From the NCBI GenBank assembly GCA_963682055.1, contig OY821747.1:24674126-24738125 (forward strand): a stretch of DNA of 64,000 nucleotides, given 5' to 3'. Made by a program: the position numbers and the translations under genes. Below the pieces are notes generated by a model. That model was not told where the DNA came from. It searched no databases and saw only the letters and a program-made list of their open reading frames with translations. Shown here piece by piece: positions 58,057 through 64,000 of this stretch (position 1 is the first letter of the stretch; each line of letters starts with the position of its first letter). The DNA is from Primula veris. Its lineage: Eukaryota > Streptophyta > Magnoliopsida > Ericales > Primulaceae.

Positions 58057-59394
58057 TTAACAACTCACAATTCCATTAGCGAAAGCCGAAGCAAATGCTT
58101 CCGCACGATGTTTCTTCAACCCAATCCCAATTTCGAATCCACCATTTCCATTTCTATCATCTGTAAGAGCAAAAGTACCGGTTTTATCGATCGACACCAT
58201 TTCCACTTTTTTCGGTTTTCCAAACCCGAAATCCATCTTATAAAGCTCAAACCGAGGTGAACCCGCGACCACAAATCCCGTATAATCCCTATACATAGCT
58301 AACAACAAGCCTTCTAAATTTTCACTTAATTTTACAACTCCCTCCTGTACCGTAGCTAACGCCTCACTAACAACCTCAACCGCGACAAAAAATCCATCTT
58401 CCAATAAGAAGTCTTTAGTCTCACCGCCATATCCACAACCAAGCACACAGTTACCAATATAAGTCGAAGGAAGAGGCGGATCCAAACGAGCCCTGGCATC
58501 GATATTAATTCCGATAAATGTCTTCTCAGCCGTTGTTTCTGTAGCTTTTGTTAAACAAACCATAACATACGCACTCACAACGGTAAAGGCTGATATATTT
58601 ATTCCCGTTTGTTGCTTATTTTTCTTTTCACAGTACGCAAAAAATGATTTCTTCAAGAAATCAATATTTTCACGAGTTAATATAAACGTGCCTAACACGT
58701 TACCTATCGGAGGATTCATATCATAAACCGTAAGGGATTTATCCCCAACCATTTTTGGACTTAAGTTTTTCGGATAAGCCTGTTCAAGCTTCACATGGTT
58801 TTCAACAAAAGTCCTCTCCAGAAAAGGAACCAATTCAGGAGGTAAATTGGAACCATCTCCGTGTTTACATAAATAAGCCCATGAATGTAAAAACAGGGAT
58901 ACGGATCGTCCGTCCAGGACAGCATGGTGTGCTGCGTAACCGATACAAAATCCTACGTTCGGAAACAACACAATCTTCAGAGTTATCACTGGGGACTGAG
59001 TCTCTGAGGTTGGAAAATCCGGTAAAAGGGAGTGTAGCTTCACAGATTCACGAAAACCATCGCTAGAAAGGGAGTAAAAGTCGGCTCCTGACTCGGCTAT
59101 AGTGAGACAAACACCATCGCCAACGTTGTACAGGACGAGAGGTTTTTCTGACTCTTTTGGCCAAGTAAGATTCCCCGCTAGCGGGAGGTAGTGGTGGAGA
59201 GCGAGAGCGAGCGAGTTTTTCAACTTCGGAAGAAAAGTATTCAAGAAATCGGATTTTGGGTCGGGGAATTCATAGAAGAAAACTCGAGAGGTAGGTTCGA
59301 TCGATAGCCAAGACATATCGAGGAAGGTGAGCGGAAGAGAGAATTGAGAGGGTGAGTTGGCCGGAGCCACTTTGCAAGATTCAAGAATTTTCAT
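58057..59394 (-). CDS. BAHD acyltransferase, copy 7 (intact, variant motifs)
   Basis: 445 codons, one exon. HXXXD is H157-AVL-D161 in AHHAVLDGRS. Two signature motifs are altered: YIGNC (312-316) in place of YFGNC, and DFGFG (388-392) in place of DFGWG. All other blocks, such as SLPLTFLDMSWLSIEP, AGNLTWPK and GINIDARARLDPP, are kept and the frame is clean, so the gene is probably active. Nearest relative in the window is copy 4. A changed acceptor or donor preference is possible. Confidence 0.9.
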   Translation of the reverse strand: MKILESCKVAPANSPSQFSLPLTFLDMSWLSIEPTSRVFFYEFPDPKSDFLNTFLPKLKNSLALALHHYLPLAGNLTWPKESEKPLVLYNVGDGVCLTIAESGADFYSLSSDGFRESVKLHSLLPDFPTSETQSPVITLKIVLFPNVGFCIGYAAHHAVLDGRSVSLFLHSWAYLCKHGDGSNLPPELVPFLERTFVENHVKLEQAYPKNLSPKMVGDKSLTVYDMNPPIGNVLGTFILTRENIDFLKKSFFAYCEKKNKQQTGINISAFTVVSAYVMVCLTKATETTAEKTFIGINIDARARLDPPLPSTYIGNCVLGCGYGGETKDFLLEDGFFVAVEVVSEALATVQEGVVKLSENLEGLLLAMYRDYTGFVVAGSPRFELYKMDFGFGKPKKVEMVSIDKTGTFALTDDRNGNGGFEIGIGLKKHRAEAFASAFANGIVSC

Positions 59395-59999
59395 GGTGTT
59401 GAAAATGATAATGATTTTGGAACTTTTGGTGTGTTACAACTTTTATGCAGACTTTTGAAACGATAAATAGGAGTACATTATTAGTAGTATATCGATGTTC
59501 GCCACTCATCTTTTAACAGTTTTATTTTAATACCCTAGATTTATGTGTAACGTTTATAATTTTATTTTTATATAAATCTTACGAATCTACACCGTTGTAT
59601 TGTTTTAATTTTATATGTAACTCTAAAATATGTGACTGAATTATAAACTGTAAAAAATTTACATCATATTCCTCATACACTAGACTAATCCAATTAATTG
59701 TAATCCAAGTTGCCAACTTGCAATAAGTAATGTTAATGTTATAGTATATGTTATTTAAATTTCGAAGTACTTCTCTTCCCATGGTGGTCTTAATGGGGGC
59801 AGAAAAGCTAATCACATCTAGACTCACGATTTCGGTGAATCATTTGTGAACCCACGATGTCGACAAACAAGAATTTGATATGTATAAAAAAATATTTGTG
59901 TAAGTAAAAAAAAATTACAACTGAAAGGGCACAATTCTTTTTATATTAATAAAATTTTTGTTTAATATTTAATTTTGGATTATTCTATTATTAATATAT
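59395..59999. other. Upstream region of BAHD copy 7
   Basis: AT-rich. A weak TATA-like CTATTTATCG lies on the minus strand near 59465. No gene. Confidence 0.35.
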
Positions 60000-60250
60000 T
60001 GCTGAGTGGCAACTATTAGCAAAGTATCGACATAGAAAGATATGCATGGAGAGAGAGTAAAGTCGTCTTATTCAAGTATCAATATGTGTTTAACTATGAA
60101 GAGTTCAACCCCTTTATATAGTGGAGGGGTGGAACAAGATACATGTATATGCGAGAAGCTAGAAAGCCATAAGTCATAAACTTAAAGGTTATACACAATG
60201 TATGTAACTTATACATGAATATGGACAACCACATACAATGTATCACAACA
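60000..60250 (-). repeat. 3' LTR of the copia element
   Basis: On the minus strand it begins TGTTGTGATACA at 60250 and ends CTCAGCA at 60000. The polypurine stretch CAAGAGGGAG (60260-60251) lies directly in front. TATA box CTATATAAAGGGG at 60121-60109. Confidence 0.75.
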
Positions 60251-60454
60251 CTCCCTCTTGGGTGTCCAAACATACTGCAAGCTTCCTCGTCTTCATAGAC
60301 TCTGATAAGTTGTTGAGTCGCATTCGCTATTGCCAACACATAAAACCTCAAGCCCGGAAAACCCGATGTGGGACAAAAACCGGATCATAGGAAAAAAAAG
60401 GTGTTGCCGAATGGAGTGGGCCGAAACGTCATTGAGTGCGTGAATGAACTGACT

Positions 60455-60760
60455 AGAAAATATGTGCCTCATCAAAACCTTGCCAAGAAAACCCAGTGGG
60501 AAAAAACTTGGTCGAAGGACAAAAGAGTGTATAACTGTCAGTAAAAACGGGAGAAATAATCATACACAGTGTGCCTCATTAAAACCTTGTTAGAGAAAAC
60601 CCTGTGGGACAAAAGTCTAATCGAAGAACAAAAGAGTGCACGATGGTTAGAAGTATACAACTGGATACTCTCCCTGATTTCGGAAATCATAAGTGAGAAC
60701 GGGATTAGAAATGTGTCTCGCTAAAAACCTTGTCAAGGTAAACCCAGTGGGACAAACCCT
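60455..60760 (-). repeat. Degenerate direct repeats before the polypurine tract
   Basis: On the plus strand, GTGCCTCAT-AAAACCTTG followed by AAACCC-GTGGGA recurs at about 60464, 60570 and 60713. Such repeats are common between RNase H and 3' LTR in some plant copia families. Confidence 0.7.
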
Positions 60761-60984
60761 TGAACTACGGATAAAAAGAGTACACATGCAACCATTCATG
60801 CTCCCCCTCACATGCACACAACTGGGTGCGCAAATAATAACTAGTGAGAACTAATCATACGTCAGGATGCTCTTTCTCACTTGCATGCAACAGGATGCTA
60901 AGCATATGTGAGGATACACACAACAGGGTGATAAGCATATGTCAGGATGCTCCCCCTCACTTGCACACAACAGGGTGCATGGAA

Positions 60985-61500
60985 ACATGTCGTTTAGGAA
61001 AGCTCGGAGAGCTTCCTAAGTCCGATCGCTCTAACATGTTTTGGGAACGAATATTTTGGCAGTGACTTGGTGAACAAGTTTGCATGATTATTCTCGGATC
61101 CAATATGCTTCACTTCAGTACTTTGAAGAGTTTGTTGTTCATGTATAAAGAACACCTTTGACGAGATATGCTTAGTGGCGTCACCTTTGATCTAACCATG
61201 TTTCACTTGATCAATAATAGCGGTGTTGTCCTCATAAATGACAACTGGTTCATCAGGATCATAAGTAAGATCACATGTACTTCTAATATGGCCAATAACC
61301 GCTCGAAGCCATATACACTCTCTAGTCACCTCGTAGAGCGCAAGTAGCTTAGAGTGGTTCGTCGAAGTAGCCACTACGGTCTGTTTACGAGACCTTCAAG
61401 ATATTTTCGTGTTCCCGATGGTAAAGACATAGCCAGATTGGGAACGTCCCTTATGCGGGTCTGATAAGTAACCTTTAAGGTAATGGAAAAATGTCTTTAA
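60985..61500 (-). pseudogene. copia RNase H remnant
   Basis: Minus strand: DPHKGRSQSGYVFT near 61480-61440, then ATSTNHSKLLALYEVTRECI with the open stretch 61374-61192, VVIYEDNTAIIDQ, and finally NHANLFTKSLP near 61050. These are the standard copia RNase H blocks. Stops occur near 61405 and 61192. Confidence 0.85.
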
Positions 61501-63199
61501 GGCCATTGTCATGGCAACGTGTTAGCCCGATGCTGTGTCGAGCTATATAATTTACAGCAGACGAGATGTTCGTCTTAGCACATTAGACCAAGTACAGTGG
61601 TGCGCTTATTGTACTCGGATATGAACATCATGGTTCGATATCTCTTCAACGTCACTCAAGGGACGGAATGGGTCTATATCAATGTCTAGTGATCGAACCA
61701 TCATGGGAGAATTTGACGACTTACTAAGCGTCATAACACCTTCTGGGTGTAGTCTGAATCATGGACTTAGATTCAATCTTTACGGGACTCGATCATCAGG
61801 CCGAGTCACTACCGTGTCTTCCCAATATCCTTCATCTCGAAGGCAAATCCAAAAATGGATTGCGTAATAAAACACGCAAGAGCATAATACTTGTTCAAGT
61901 ATCCCAAGCTAATGAAGTACTCACTTAGGCGGGTATACCACATCCGTTCGGATTATATTAATCCATATAGTGAACGTCTCATTTAATTGAGATCGTGTTC
62001 CGTGGTCAGGAACTACTTGATTCAAGCATTATGAAGTCACACAGGGACCTTCATCTATATCTCTTTGTCTAAATTCTCATAGAGATAAAACAGTGACCAC
62101 AATCACATGCTGCATAATCAGTTTTTGGGAAACTACTAAACTAATAAAGTAGGGGACCGTTATAACTTCCATTACGAGAAAATCAACCATCTCGTAATCA
62201 ATTCCAAGATGTGAGAGAAGCCTTGCGCTACTAGGCGAGCATTCTACAATCTCATTATTCTCATCACTTTTCCTTACAAATAACCAAATAAACGAACTCG
62301 TTTAACATTGGTGGTGTTGGAGCTACAAGTCCGAACACACTTTCGCTAAGGAGTCTACTTGGATTGCAAGTTTCCATTAGTCCAGTCTATTCTACCTTGA
62401 CTTCAGGCAACGATACATGGTTCTCTGTCATAATTTGCTCATATTATCAGTCGTCACTGAATATATGAACAAGTAATCAATGACAGTCTCGTTTCACTTC
62501 AATATCGTCTAAGATATCATGATCGACAGATATTTCAAGATTCTTAGGATGAGGAAGAAATCACACATCTCCTTGATCCTTTATAATCTCATGCGACAAA
62601 CGAGTTTCAGTTCACCACCTCTGAGGCTGAACGAATTAAGAACCGGTCAACTTCCTCATATCTTGGGAAGGATGACAGACTGACGGCCGACGGCAGCGTC
62701 CTTTGCTTGGCGGGTTCGGCCAAAGCAACATGTTACGACTGGAACACGGCATCCGACAAGGACGTCTATCCTTGCAAGCATTTTGCAGCAGGTATAAATG
62801 ATCTCGTGACATCTCATAAAGTCATTAAATGGGCTTTGGCATTTAGTTAGACTTGAGGGAGTCTATGCACTTACTTATCACTAAGTGTAATTTTGGGATC
62901 AAGCTAAGACCGAGTGGGTTATGCCACGTTACTTCACGTCGTTCCTTATCAACGGTAACGTGCAAATCTCCCCCTAACGACTGGGAGAACAGTCTTAGCG
63001 ATGTCACTTTCGCATATCATGCGGTAAAGAGATCGCTTGCCAAGGTTACTCTATCAAATGATAGGCATGAGATTCATAATGGACTTATGTCCCCTTCAGA
63101 GGTCCATATTTGAACGCTATAGCGGCTATATCAAAATATTAAGCACTGAAACACGCGTTCATATGAGGCGTCTGGCTCATAACCAGTAACCAACTGGTG
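61501..63199 (-). pseudogene. copia reverse transcriptase region, heavily decayed
   Basis: It lies where RT is expected. Only short fragments can be guessed; the YVDD box was not found. The coding status is inferred from position. Confidence 0.4.
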
Positions 63200-63720
63200 T
63201 GCATTTAGTGTTTTGAGTGACTATGGGCCTCAGACGGACCAATGCAGCAAAATATCATGACCCCACACGGAAATATAAATCTTGGTGTGCAAGACCAAGA
63301 AGTACGTGCAACCATTTGCAGTCGCATCATCAAACTTTTCGTGAGTCCATTTGGGTCTGAACATAATCGACAGGATGTTCAATTTCAATTTCCAAACTCA
63401 AGTAATTCAAATCGAAATTTCGATTCTTACTCTTCGGAATTATCAAGTCGACTAGACTTTTCAGGATAATCCGGATCATGAGCCATCAACTTAATGATAG
63501 GGCTAAAAGTTTGGAAAGTGCTGCATTTATGTGGACAACATTAAAATGTAACCATATTGTCGATGCATCAACCATAACCATTTATATTTATGGTCCGTCT
63601 TATGGTTGGATAAGTCCACAATAACTCCTTCAATTCTTTACAAGAATTCTACGAGTTCATTTTGTGATCTTTACACATACTAGTCTTTCAAAGTGAGCAT
63701 TAATGGCATGAATTTCGGAT
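63200..63720 (-). pseudogene. copia integrase core remnant
   Basis: Minus strand: KLMAHDPDYPEKSSRLDNSE near 63500-63440 (the Asp of the integrase core), then a frame with the HPVDYVQTQ/NGLTKSL region near 63370-63330 that carries the position of the catalytic Glu (here Lys or changed). Several stops. Confidence 0.65.
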
Positions 63721-64000
63721 TAATCGCGAAATATATTCTTTGAGAGAATCCAAATGCGATGCGATTATAAATCAAGCATCGTATGTTGACCCGGGAATAT
63801 CTCATCCGGTCAATGCCACAATATCAAAATGCTCTAATCAATCGACGACAGGCGAATGATAGTATAGACAATCATGTCTTAGCATCTAAATCATTTATCA
63901 TTTCGACGACAGGCGAAATGATAAGTTAACTTTAAATGCTTTTAAAAATTGTGGTAGAAACCACTTGAAAGACATTTCAACTCCTCTAAAATACGCTTGT

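Larger units (their letters stand above)
60000..64000 (-). mobile_element. Decayed Ty1/copia element (minus strand), runs off the window
   Basis: Reading on the minus strand from right to left: integrase remnant, RT region, RNase H, direct repeats, polypurine tract, 3' LTR. The RNase H after RT, with integrase before it, is the Ty1/copia order. No full ORF survives. Confidence 0.8.

Noticed and set aside
58755..59066. Plus-strand ORF of 103 codons
   Set aside because: Shadow of BAHD copy 7 on the opposite strand.

Overview
The window is nuclear DNA of a flowering plant, most likely a eudicot. It is AT-rich, full of nested plant-type transposable elements (Tat-lineage Ty3/gypsy, Ty1/copia, MULE, hAT, a CACTA-like fragment), and carries a tandem cluster of intronless BAHD acyltransferase genes. 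I see no rRNA, tRNA or CRISPR. The species cannot be named from sequence alone; an asterid is a guess based on the type of BAHD expansion.

Layout. (1) 1-2030: the 3' end of a decayed Mutator-like element (E1) encoding a SWIM zinc finger and a C-terminal OTU cysteine-protease domain, ending in an exact 40-bp-period array of palindromes and a terminal inverted repeat. (2) 2031-3894: gene-free DNA with a dispersed repeat. (3) 3895 to about 18250: a decayed Tat-lineage Ty3/gypsy element. It has an LTR, a primer-binding site, broken gag and pol including a second RNase H domain, a 54-bp tandem array, and then about 6.5 kb of genes on the opposite strand, including three small coiled-coil ORFs that each have their own TATA box. 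(4) About 18.66-25.3 kb: another degenerate LTR element with a tRNA-Met-type primer-binding site, a captured ADP/ATP-carrier gene fragment and an integrase remnant. (5) About 25.44-30.7 kb: E2, which shares terminal sequence with E1. It has no visible transposase but carries a decayed plant-transposon ORF and, on the other strand, a plant mobile domain (PMD) gene.

(6) 31.5-59.4 kb is the core host locus: seven BAHD copies, all on the minus strand. Copies 1, 6 and 7 are intact (452, 443 and 445 codons). Copy 4 is intact except for one frameshift. Copies 2, 3 and 5 are pseudogenes. Three sequence types can be told apart around the catalytic HXXXD motif: copies 1 and 3; copies 4 and 7; copies 2, 5 and 6. 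The order suggests repeated duplication of a two-gene unit. Transposons broke several copies: a 1.5-kb solo LTR with a 5-bp target duplication sits in copy 2, a hAT element sits between promoter and start in copy 3, and a 6.7-kb nested LTR element plus a hAT and a CACTA-like fragment sit in copy 5. The BAHD motifs (HXXXD, YFGNC, DFGWG) fit the anthocyanin or phenolic-glucoside (malonyl)transferase clade, so the surviving copies probably acylate sugar moieties of flavonoid or phenolic glycosides in the cytosol.

(7) 60.0-64.0 kb: a decayed minus-strand Ty1/copia element with 3' LTR, polypurine tract, RNase H and integrase remnants, running off the right edge.
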